From: Batillaria attramentaria
Lineage: Eukaryota; Mollusca; Gastropoda; Batillariidae
Assembly (NCBI GenBank): GCA_018292915.2
Contig: JACVVK020000144.1
Location: 410,001 to 474,000 of the forward strand
Direction of reading: 5' to 3'
DNA length: 64,000 nucleotides
In this document: piece after piece, positions 40,101-52,500 of the stretch
Numbering within the stretch: position 1 is the first letter of the stretch
How the letters are laid out: every line of letters begins with the position of its first letter
Program-made: the position numbers and the translations under genes
Notes under the pieces: generated by a model
Database searches by the model: none
The model's input: only the letters and a program-made list of their open reading frames with translations
What the model was told of the DNA's origin: nothing

Positions 40101-42322
40101 ATCCCTGCACCATGTCTGTTTCCAAACCATAAACTGCAAGGTGGCTGATTTGCTAATGTTGCCACATTAAGAGAGGAACACGAGATCAAAGTGTACATTC
40201 TTGACTCCATTTATTACGCGTTGATGGATGATTAAATTGATTATGTTAATATTTTCGTCAGATGTTGGACACACTGCTGACGACGATCATTCGCGAGATG
40301 CAGAATGACGGTGTCCCTGGGCGACGGGAAGAAGCCCAAACTGTCGCTCGCCGCTTTGTGCGCTCCGTGGCTCGTGTGTATGTTGTGCTGAACGTGGAAA
40401 TGACTCCCAGCACGGGCAAGAAACGATGGTAAGCTTAGGCCGAATTTTGTCTTTTGAAGTCTCATCTTTTGATAGTGCTCGGTTCACAAATCGTTGTGAG
40501 CTGTTTTGGTAGTGTATGACGTTGTAACCACTTTGGCTCATGACACATGGGAGATGATCTTGTTCAAACAAAAATGGAAAGCAGCTCAAAACATGCCCCA
40601 GAAAAATTTGGACAAAGGCACGTTGTCGCCGCTTGTCACATGATAAACACGGAAATACACGTTTGCTGTTTGCACGGACTAAAAACACTCTCATGTGACA
40701 TCAGCCTAGACATTAACACATTTTGTACTGCGCACCCCATGTTTTTGACTCCACTGGTACACAACCCAGACTTAATTGGTAAGAACTGAGTTAACGTTTT
40801 TTTTTTTCCTCTGAAACGTAATCTTGGATTGGAAAACGGAGTGGACCAAAGCAATACAAGATGTTTGTGTTGTATGTGTAGCGGTGAACGTTTTGAATAG
40901 GTGTTACTGTACAGTGAAATTATATTTATACTCGTCTTAGTTTTTTAAAAGTTGAAGCCCATTTCTGATGCCGTGTTGCTATGTTGGCACAGTGCCAGTT
41001 TCCCCGCTTGTCAGCCGGTCATCAAGTGTCGCCGTGCGTTCCAAGCGCTGGTGCCGATCGCCATCCAGGAGCTGTGTCACACGGCCATGTCACTCATCAT
41101 CCCCGTCAGACTGGGTGTCGCCCGTCCCACGGCCCCCTTCTCGCTCGTCAGCGCCAACGTCGAAGCCGTGCAGGTAGAGAGCAAAGTCTCGTTGCTGGTA
41201 ACCTGCGTGTGTGGGACCTGACTTAACTCTTAACTCTTTGACGACGGAGCACAATTTCTGACACGCGATTTCCTATAGGAAGGTCCTTGTACCGCTGCAT
41301 TCCGCTCCGTTCTGTCAGTACCATACCGCTACGTTCTGCTCCGTATTTATCACTATGTGGTCTAAGGGAAGCAACTACTATTTAGTGCTCTTCTGTGTGA
41401 GAAATCAGGTTTAGTCACTTCCTGTGTTCCTCGTGGTGTTGTTTTTCTGTAAACCTTACGGTACTGAGGCTTGGCAGTAGTAGAAAACCTTATGAGTTAA
41501 GATCTCTCCAGCGTGAATATTTGTGGGTAATCAAAGATTCAGACATAGCTGTGGTTCAATACTCCCACACAGAAGAAAAAAACAAAGGTCATTTGTTTAT
41601 TCATAAAGGCCTTCACTTCTTTAAAAACTGAAAAAAAGAAAGAAGACTCAACAAACATTACCATGTGGTCACTATATGAGTAGACTAGCTGCATTGTGAT
41701 GTTAGCAGTGGTTAACGTACTAAATATTTCACTCTGTGATTTGCAGGGGAGTGAGGAGGTGTTCGCCATCGACCCTCTTCCCCCGCGACCTGCGTCAGTG
41801 GACAACACGCGGGACAACATCGCTCTGTTGCCTCGCAGCCCCCCTCACCCCCACCCCCAGGTGCCCACTTCCCAGGATGAGGATGAGACGGAAACAGAGG
41901 CGGTATCCGCAGATGTGAGTGGTTTATTTTATTTCATTTATTTTTAAATTTTTCCTTATTCATTCAAAGTCCTGGATTTTTTTGTTTTGTTTTTGTGGTT
42001 TTTAGTTGTTGTTGTTCTTGGTTGTTGGTTTTTTTTTTGGGGGGGGGAGGTGGGGGGGGGGGGTGTCATTACGCATCCATAATTAATTTGTTACTGCACT
42101 GAATATGCAGTTCACACAGGGTACACATGATTATATGTGATATGTCAAAACCTCAAAACAGTTGGCAAGCGCGCCTTTAGCTTTGCTGCCCCATCACTCT
42201 GGAACGCACTACCTGCCGGCCTGAGAGACCAGTCGGACATGATCATTTCAAGTCTGACTTAAAAATGCATCTGTTCCGACTGGCTTTCGACGAGGCCCAC
42301 TTATCTCCTCCTGATTCAGGTG

Positions 42323-42374
<52 letters not shown>

Positions 42375-43619
42375 ATATTTGTTGGTATGAGTGAGGGAGT
42401 ACGCGCATTTGAATCACTTGGTGAGAATTTTGTGCTATATAAGTACAATTCATGATTATTATTTCAGATTGACGTGTCTGGTGCGTGTTTCAGGTGGAGG
42501 CTGGGGAAGGCATGCAGGCGGAGGAGGATCATTCTGACCACGAGGACCGACAGTCGGACCACTCTGATCGCGACAATGACCACGAGCATGACCGCGAAGC
42601 TCCACCCCCTGACAATGAGGACGGTAAGTTGCTTGCCTTGGAACTTTTTTGGAAAAAATGTGTGTGGACTGTGACACTGGGCAGCTTCACTACTTTAAAA
42701 AAAAAAAAAAAAAAAAAAAAGGTCAGGAACCGCCTTCAGTTTGACATGTTTGGAAATGCTTATGTATACAAGTGTGTTTTGATGGGTTAAGCAAATAAAA
42801 GCGACATAAAAGGGACAGACACCACTTAACTTTCACAAAGGACGGCACAGGTCAACGTTTCAGCTTTCGCCTGCTTCAGGACATAAACAAATGGGACATA
42901 ACTTCGACAAACAAACAAAAGGTAACTCTGCAGACGTACTGACATACACGGCGCAGCGGTGGGCGAGAAAAGGACCAGAAAAAATAGTCAATATATCACA
43001 ACACCCATCCTTTGGTGACAAAAGACCATGGACTGTGTGTGAAAAAAAAAAAAAAATGTGGGGCAGAAAAGAACAAAAAAGAATAGTAAATTACTGTTTC
43101 CTTTTCTAAACTTGTAACCACTTCGCAGTCATTACTGTTTCCTTTTCGAAACTTGTAACCACTTCGCAGTCATTACTGTTTCCTTTTCGAAACTTGTAAC
43201 CACTTCGCAGTCATTACCGTTTCCTTTTCGAAAGTTGTAACCACTTCGCAGTCATTACCGTTTCCTTTTCGAAACTTGTAACCACTTCGCAGTCATTACC
43301 GTTTCCTTTTCGAAACTTGTAACCACTTCGCAGTCATTACCGTTTCCTTTTCTATTTGATGGGTTAATTTTGATCAAATGTTGAGAATTTCGCTAAAAAG
43401 TCATTAAACCGATGGCACGGTGTACCGGAAGTGGAAGTTCAAGATTTTTTTGCATTCACAGCGTGATCTAACGTCTTCTGAACACAGCCGTGGAATTTGA
43501 TTAATTTATCTTTGCACATTTACAAAAATAGCGATTTCAAAACAGCGCGTAGAATTGAGGGTCCTTGACTTTTTGGCTCCCTTGTGTAACAATGGGAGTC
43601 TATGTATTAACCCTCCGTC

Positions 43620-43665
<46 letters not shown>

Positions 43666-44717
43666 GTGTGTCCAGAAAACTTTAACATCGTCATTTTCTT
43701 TTTGGGGGATAAGTATACTATGGAGGATGTGTGCATGAATGACCTTTGACACTTTGCTGTGTCCTGCTCACAGGACGTGACAGCGACATGGACCTTGACC
43801 TTCTGGCTGAATCAGAGAGCGACAGTGAGAGTAGTCATAGCAACCAGGACAACGTCAGCATCCAGCGTAGTGCTGTCACCGCGGCAACTGCTGGCTCTGA
43901 CGCAGGTTTGAACTGATTTCTCGTTAACAAGCTGGAAAAAAAAAAGCAGATCTTACTCGTTCCTGAGCCCAAGATTCTCGTAACGGCCGTCTTCGCTGGG
44001 CTGACCTGTCGACTCGTTCATTCTCCATGCCTTCTAGACTGGGGGTGTCGGCATTGTAGTTGTTTGTGCATGGCCCCAGAAGACATGTTTACAACAAAAA
44101 CACACAAGACTGTCATATTTCTCTTAGCAACTGAAAAACTGGAAATTAAAAAAAACCCAAGAAACGGCAACTTGATCTGTGCTTATAGAATATCAGTCCT
44201 GTAATTTTATTTCGTCTTAACAATATTTATTGACTTACTTGTATATTTTTTTGCGTTGGTAGGATTGGGCAGCTTGGCGCATTTTTCTGAGGATTCTGGG
44301 GAATCGTCGAACCAGGAGGATGATTATGAAAGCGACGCAGGAGACAGTGAGGAGCATGACGACGATGAGTTTGTCTACATGGACGAGCAGCTTGAGCGAC
44401 GATCGACTGCGGGTAAGGGCACGCCAGGCTTATTTTCACTCATCCAGATGACGCACATTCCCGGCTGGGGTCAGATATTTTTGCTGGCCTTTTTATGTTG
44501 TTTCCATAGTAATGGAAACAACATAATAGGACGGGCTAAAATTTCCACGTTCATAGGCAAGCATCTGTGGTACAAACGCACGTCACTGCCGATCTCCCGC
44601 AGAGACGATTATGCAAGTGTAACTCTGACAATGACGTAAGAAAACCTGCGTCATCGATGCTGGCATGTATGCTGTTCCGAACGCGCTTCTTCTCCTCACT
44701 GAGTGCCGTCTGTATGG

Positions 44718-44759
<42 letters not shown>

Positions 44760-46552
44760 TGTGTCCGGGCCCGTTTCTTCGAAAATACTCAACCGAATGG
44801 CTTCAAATTTGGGGTATCCAAATTTATCAAAATGTTACATTAGACGATTCAAGCGTGTGATGATTGCTTAAGTGATTTGGGAGTTATCGCCCTTTTGAGA
44901 CAAGTTGGTTGTCTTTCGTGTACAGGCGTAATATTTATTTAAATCACTCAATTTTTTGGCAGTAGATAGCTTGAATACGGACTCTGAATTGACTCACTAC
45001 TAGAAAATGGTCGCTCTTATAGTTTTCATGTAAACCGAGCCTGAGTTGACATTGCATGTGAACCCAGTTCAGATGCCTATTTCTCCGAAAATACTGAACC
45101 GATCGATTTCAAATTTGGGGTTTCTAAATGAATCAAGATTGTTGAATAGAAGGCCCGATCCAGGTACGATTGCACACATGATTTGCGAGTTATCGCCCTT
45201 TTCAGAATAAGTGGCTTTCTGGCGTTTAAAGGCGTAATATTTACCTAAACCACTCCATTTTTTGGACATAGATAGCATGAATACGGACTCTCAACTAAGT
45301 GAAGTTTGGAGGTTGTCGCTTTTATACTTTTGGCGTAAGCCGTACCTGATGAAAGTGCTGGTGAACACACTTTAGATCTCAAAATCGCTCCTACTATACA
45401 TAGATAATGAGCCTGGGGTGCCATAAAAAATATACAAAAAAATTAGAAAAATTCACTGCAGCCGTTATCGTCAGTTGACTCGAAAATTTGTACTCACAGC
45501 ACATTTCCTCTGCAAGCCACACGCCTCACAAACATCGAAGAAGAGACGCACGCGCACTGACGTAAAGTAAGTGCGTCATGTTTGATTGACGTGATGCTGT
45601 TTTTTCTTGGGGGTGTCTCGCCACTTTCTTTCGGAATTCCTCTGTTTGGAGACGTGGTGTTGTATTTTACTTATGCTATGTCGCCATCATCGTGCACTCG
45701 CAGAGATGATACGGGATACAACAGACTACAACTCCAATACTTTATGAACAGAATATGCGCGGAGAACAAATTCATGAAAGAAGAAGAATCCAGAACGCTG
45801 TGCAGGGGGGCTGCTTACGTCAGATCTAGAACATTCCTCAACTTACTGGAAGGCTCGAAATCTCTCCAAGGTGACGTAATCTACTGACGTTACTGCACCA
45901 GCATGTTCTGGGATGGTCTAGAAATTATTTTGCATCGAAATGCAGTATCTTTTCGCAAGAGTCTCTACAACTTGACATGTGGAAAGCGGGAATTTCAGTG
46001 GGTTTCGTTTTTGCCACTGACTCACACTCAGAAGCATAATGCAAAGATCTTGGAAACATAAAGATAGTTCACTTACCTCCCTTTGAGGGACAACGCGTAA
46101 GAGTTGTCTGCGCGCATTAGCGCGCATCCCGCAGATCTACGCAGTTGTTTGACCCAACCCTACACTAGCCGCCGTAAAACATTTTAAGAAAATAAACAAA
46201 AACGAAGATGTCAGCGACTGCCAGGTGGTCTCCCCCCATATATTTCGCATGTGTTTTAGGCCTATGGAAAACATAAGTACTCTCAAAGTTCCGGAGGACG
46301 AAAGAAAGATCTAGTTTGGCTTTCACTGCTGTACGTAGGCTACGCAGTGCATTTCGTTCGATGTGTTCAAGTAAAACTAGTACGGAACACAGAAAGATCG
46401 AATGTGCGAGAGATCCAAAGATGGACGCATCCGCTGAATACTTCCTGCTAACTCAGCATTAATCATATCTGCGACCGACGATCCAGCAGATTCTATGTTG
46501 TGATATGGTTTTACAATGGTTAGAACGAAGTTCAGCCGGATGATTTTGTTCT

Positions 46553-46589
<37 letters not shown>

Positions 46590-49500
46590 CTGAATTTAGA
46601 TGCAGGTAGACGCTAGCACAATTTAAGTCACCGTGATTTGTAAAGTTGTCAGGGAAAAAAATTACGCTGTATCTGCGTCAGCCGCGTGTGTTTACTGTTA
46701 GTTTACACTGCATGCACACGTACCACTTGAGGTCTTTTTTTTTTTCTTTTTTTTTTTTTGGACAAGAAAGCGAAAAAAAAATGTTTGTTTTTCAACAGGA
46801 ATACCAAAAGAAGTATTTCCCCGTTTATATTTGTCTGTTATTTGAACAATTCGGCGCAGAACACAATTGCATGCTTTTGTGATCGCTTTCCACTTTCCGC
46901 CATGCTGTCACTATAGGGGCCAGATCTAGGATGCGCGCTAATGCGGGCAGACAACTCTTCGCGTTGTCCCGCTATATGTCTCTCTTACGACACTCTCTGG
47001 AGCACAGAGTCTTTCAGTGGAAAGTACCTCTGTGCACAGTGGGGAAATGGCGCTCACTGCGCTACCGTGACGGGCCTAAATTGTCTCGGTGCTCTCAAAC
47101 ACAAGGTCGCGCACTATGTCATCCTTGACCAGCTTTGAACCCAGAGGGATCCTCAGTGGCGCAAGTGATTAGCAGGCTGTCTTCAGAGTGAAAGTAGGCG
47201 TGTTTCTGAATCAGAGACATACATAACCTGTCTCTGTCTGAATGGACAGATCTATTATTACATTCAGTCCTAGAGCACGGGTGTGTATGCTTTTGTAATC
47301 GTCTCTTATTCCACCACAAGGCAGGTACGTGATCGTCTGCACCGTGCAATAATACTTGCCTGTAGAGTGCAACACCCTTGCCTGTCAGAGTGCAACCCCC
47401 TTGCCGTTTACTCACATCCTGTTGGATCAGTCTACCACGTAAACAGTGCCATCAAAGCGCAACAATAATTGTCCGCTGGCAAAGATTTTGCCCAAACGAA
47501 AAGTGGTCGGATATTCAAGACTTCGTTTCAAATCGAATCATATGACACACAAGTCTCTGCTTTTCTAAAAAAAAATTCGCCATTTTTAAAAATGGCGCTG
47601 GGTGTAAGCAGTCACATTTTCACGCCCCGCCGAAAAGGGACTGCACTCTGGAGTCTACTCTTACGAGGGCAGGAGTGACGCGTCTTTCTGATTCCAAGGT
47701 CTTTGCATAATGTGTGTGTGTGTGTGTGTGTGTGTGTAGGGGGAGGGGGGGGTGCGTGCGTGCGCGCGCAAGCGCGCGTCTAAGGCGAGAGAGAGAGAGG
47801 GTCTCTTCTCCGATACCAGTAAGCAATCGTCTGTCAGTCAGGTCTGCGGGAAGTAACTCTGTCAAAGGGGAACGACTTTATTACAAGAATTCATTCACCC
47901 ATGTAGAACCTCGCATACGCCAACAAGTTGTGACGTCAACCAGCTAGGCGAGCTCACACGACCTCATGTGTTTGGGTTTTTGCAAGTGCATAGAGGCACG
48001 ATAAGGGTTTTCAGTACTTTCTTTATGTCAGCATGCTTGATGTCAGAGAGCTTGCGTTCCGGCGTGTGCGCGCGGGCGCCGGGCTGCATACATGACACAA
48101 CGACTACGACTGTGACTACAGCAGGTCATTGAATGGAAACAACATATTGGGCTGGTGGCCATCTTGTTTCTTGTTGCCCTGGCTTTGGTAGCACCCTTAT
48201 GTGGTTGAAAAGGATGTTAAACTCCCAAACACCCATCCCCCACCCAATGAATTGATGTTTTTTTTAAAAACAGAAAAGGAGAGAAAAAAACCCAAAAAGA
48301 CACAAAAATCAAAAGACCCCCCCCCCCCCCAAAAAAAACAAAAAAAACAACCAACCAACAAACAAAAAAACAACAATAACAACAACAACAAAAAAGGAAA
48401 AGAAAGAAATAAAGAAAATTTAACAAAAGCGGGGGTGGAGGAGGGTTAAAAAAAACCCAAAAAACAAAAAACACCATCCCCCACCCACCCAGATACCACA
48501 CAAACACACACACACGCTCTCAGAGTCAATCTCAAAGCACTTCTCAAATGGCCTCCTGATTTAAAACAAACAAACAAACAAAAACTCTCAGAAAATTTAA
48601 CCCTGGAGCTAGTTTTGTTCAAGGTTAGACTCTAAACTCCCTAACCCCGTCTTTTGCATGCGGGCCCTGTTCTGCACTGATAGTGACTTGAATTTCCTAA
48701 ATCACAAAGTCTAAGATAATCATTATTGTCATCCTCGTCCCTGATCTCTTACGAGCCGGAGCTTCACCACCCCTGCCCGCTAAATGTGAAGATTTCAAGT
48801 AAAAGAACTGCGATTCTTACATGGGCTTTTAAGAGAAAAATAGATTTATACATGTTGTACGCCGACCCACGTGTACTGGTTTTTTTTTTTTTTTTCTTTT
48901 GTAAAAATATTAATCTTTATTATTAGGTGGTCTAGTTTAGTGGTTAAGAGACTTTGTCACCAGTGCGAGAGGTCAGGTTCGAGTCCCACTCGGGACAAAG
49001 AATTTTTCCTTTGGGTATGTGGCACCATTCATTCGGGCCGATCGTCGGGGGTTCTCTCTGGGTACTCCGGCCTCCTTTCCCCCTCTGCTTTGGAAATATT
49101 CAGCCCACAAAATTTGAAAATAAATGTAACTCTTAATTTTGAAACTTAGTAGCTGAGCTGACCCTTCGCACAACGTGACTGCAATGTGTTCGTGTCCAGT
49201 TTGTGAGAGGATGCGTGTGATTCACGTGAGCGAGCGTGTTGGGTTTAGTTCGTGGCACTTTAAGCCAATTCAAGAAATTATCATTATTATTATTATTATT
49301 ATTATTGTATTTTTCACCCACTCAGCATCTGGATCCCACGGACAACGCACTCTCCAGGCTCCACAAACGATGCAGTGGGCTATTCGCCAGCGTGAGCCGA
49401 CCACATCCACCATAACCACCACCCGGCCTCCCACCACCACCACCAACACCTCCAGCACTGGCCGACGCGCTGATAACTGTAAGTGTCTGTTAGACAGTGG

Positions 49501-52500
49501 ATTTGGTGTAGTCGTTAAGGTTTCCGACTTCGGATCCTGAGCTGCCTGGTTCGAGTCCCTCGCGGGCAGGGATTCGGTGGGGATTTTCCTTTCTAAATCA
49601 AGTCAAAATCTCGTTGCGAATGAGTTAAACCTAGTAATCGTGGAATGTGCCCATTGAACTTTTCCAGCCAGTACCGGCGGACTCATCTACATAGACCCGT
49701 CCTCACTCCGACGCACAACCACCGTCACCACCTCCTCCACCACCACTAACCAGGACCCTGCCATCACCATGGCAACCACCGCCTCGCAGCTGGCGCGGGC
49801 GTTTGGCATCGTGGTGCGTCTGCTGACAGACCTCCTGAACATGTTGCCGAGCTACAATGCGCTGGCTCCAAACCTGCCTTGCATTCTCAGCATCACCGAA
49901 CAGCAAGAGCAGGAACTGCAGGTAGGTTGCTATAGTGTGGAACACCGGGCTGTCTTTAACTCTTAAGAGCCCAAGCCTGACCTCCCTCTGCCGGCTGTAT
50001 GATAAGACTGGTTGAAAAGAACAAGCCACCGCACACCAGTAGGAGCCACTTCAAGCCACTATTACGCAAGGCGTGGGCCTTTCTGCTAGGTGCGAGACCG
50101 GCGCAGATTGTGTCACAGTGGCTTCAGGTGGCTTCTAATGAACTGAAGATTTCAAATAAAAACTGTCACATTTGCATTGGCTTTGCAGAGCTTGGCAGAA
50201 AATTAATCCCCTGTGGATTTGAGAAACACTTTTACCTGTCGATGGTAGAGGTTTGTACAGCTGCTGGGTTAGGAGTGAACGTGATTTTGTTTTTTCACTT
50301 GCATTTGGTGTTTCAGACACTGCTGTCAGTGATTGAGTGAATGGGATTTGTTCATCAGCTTCTGGTGTTTTAGACACTGCTGTCAGTGATTAAGTGGACG
50401 GGATTTGTTCATCAGCATCTGGTGTTTTAGACACACTTTTGTTAATGATTGAGTGAATGGGATTTGTTCATCAGCTTCTGATGTTTTAGACACTGCTGTC
50501 AGTGATTAAGTGGACGGGATTTGTTCATCAGCATCTGGTGTTTTAGACACACTTTTGTTAATGATTGAGTGAATGGGATTTGTTCATCAGCTTCTGGTGT
50601 TTTAGACACTGCTGTCAGTGAGTGAGTGAATGGGATTTGTTCATCAGCATTTGGTGTTTAAGACACTGCTGTCAGTGATTGAGTGAATGGGATTTTTCAT
50701 CAGCATTTGGTGTTTTAGACACTGCTGTCAACGATTTAGTGAATGGGATTTTTCATCATCTTCTGGTGTTTTAGACACTGCTGTCAATGTTTGAGCGCAT
50801 GGGATCAAACCTATGGTCGATCTGTGGAAACGTCGAGCGTACGTGTTGTAAGTTTTAATCTCAGTAAAAGCTTTCTTCCTGCCTGTCTGGTTGAGTATCG
50901 TGCATGTCAGAATTGGTTGGTTTTCAGGCGTATGTGGAGGAGCAGCTGCGTCCAACCTGGGAATGGATGGTGGCCATCATGGATTCCACCGAGGCCCAGC
51001 TTCGGTTCGGATCTGCGCTGAGCAATACCTCAGACCCCTCCTGCCCGCAACACCCCCTCCACTCCAACCACGTGCGCACCAACCGCGAACGCTCCACCCC
51101 TCGCGACGACCCACGCCCCTTGCAAGTGATTGACAGCCGTCGTCGGCATCGCTACGGAACATTGAGTGAGTGAAAATATGGCCGGGATCAATAAAATCTG
51201 TCGAGTCGAGTGAGTGAAAATACAGAGGGAAGGTTTTAACCAGGATATTTGGTATGTCGTGGAGTGGTGACTGTTTTCCTGTCCATACAAGCTTTGGGTC
51301 CTTTTTGTTTCGTTTTTTCAGAGAAGCTCATTTGGTTTTGCAAACCTTTCCTGTGGTGTCTTGATCAGGTGGTGCGTCTCAAAAAACAAACAAACCCCAA
51401 AACAAAACAGGGACAAGACCCGAACAAGGAAAACAAAATTATAGCAGCCATAACTATTCCCATTTTAACCTTCATCGTTTGTCTTGGGTAAAAATGCACT
51501 CACATATATGTGCTTAGCTTATTCATTTTCACGCTATTTCATGAATTCATCAATAAGAGTCTGCATCCACAACATGTGACATGACAAGTTCCCTCTTTGG
51601 AACTATGGGTTAGTTTGCACCCACAATGCATAGCGTGGAGGTTATTGGGCGATATGGCGAAGGTTAAAATATTTTATTTTTCTTTCCTTAGCAACCTCCA
51701 CAGACGGCAATTCAGCCAGGCGAGATTTTCTCGGCTACGCTTTGTCGCTGATGCGGTCACACAATGATGAGCACGCAGACAGCCTGCCCGTGATCGACAT
51801 CTCGGCCCTGAAACATTCGGCATACGTGTTTGATTCCCTCATCTACTACATGCGCACCACTCCAGAAGCTGACGTGGACCCACTGAAAGATGGGATCTCT
51901 GTCATCTCGTGGCAAGGAACTGACGATAATGACAATGAAGAAGATGAGGAGGACATTGTCAACACCTCCATCACCATGGAAACGGAGAGCTTGGAGGGGG
52001 ATAATGAAGGGGCGGGTGGTGGGGGTGCCAAGGTCGGCCGCAAACACCCCTTCTTCCAGCGCTCGGACTCGACGACGTTTCTAGGTTGTCCGCCCCCGGA
52101 TCCGTTCCACACAGCTCTGGTTGAAGCTTTGCCATTGGCTGACCAGCCACACCTGTTGCAGCCAAGCTCGCGGCGTGAGGACCTGTTTGGGATGGCCCGG
52201 CAGACGGTGTATCCTAGGTCGACGGAGGGTTTGGATGGACCCACCGCCTGCCAGAAGTTGCCGCTCAACCTGTCGCTGTCCACGCGGGCGGAGGACAATC
52301 GGTCGGACCTCGTCCGCGGCCTCCACAGCGCATCGTACCAGGGCCTGCAGTCGCGCATCAGAACCCAGACGGAACCCCTCGCCTCCCGACTGGACCTCAC
52401 CACGTCCGCACCTCAGAGCGCGGCCATAAATTTGTCCCTGTCGGCAACGGGAGGCGCGAGCAGGTTATCTGAAGCCAGCAGCTTCTTCGGCCCGGCCATC

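Larger units (their letters stand above)
44526..48131. mobile_element. Putative 3.6-kb insertion in intron 36
   Basis: The 15-base word aatggaaacaacata occurs at about 44513-44527 and again at about 48134-48148, and matching pieces of one common dispersed repeat flank the two points. Inside are an approximately 307-bp tandem duplication (44769-45360), a pair of inverted 42-bp repeats (46087-46129 and 46929-46970) and three (GT)n arrays. No recognisable transposase or reverse transcriptase is encoded. Confidence 0.45.

Noticed and set aside
45582..45887. 101-residue frame inside the 3.6-kb insertion
   Set aside because: No resemblance to reverse transcriptase, transposase or any domain I know; base composition like its surroundings.
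47700..48600. Low-complexity frames (poly-Asn/Lys, poly-Phe) in intron 36
   Set aside because: Arise from A-rich and G-rich simple sequence; no coding character.
49497..49570. Possible tRNA gene
   Set aside because: A and B boxes are present but arms do not pair into a convincing cloverleaf and the sequence runs on like a SINE.
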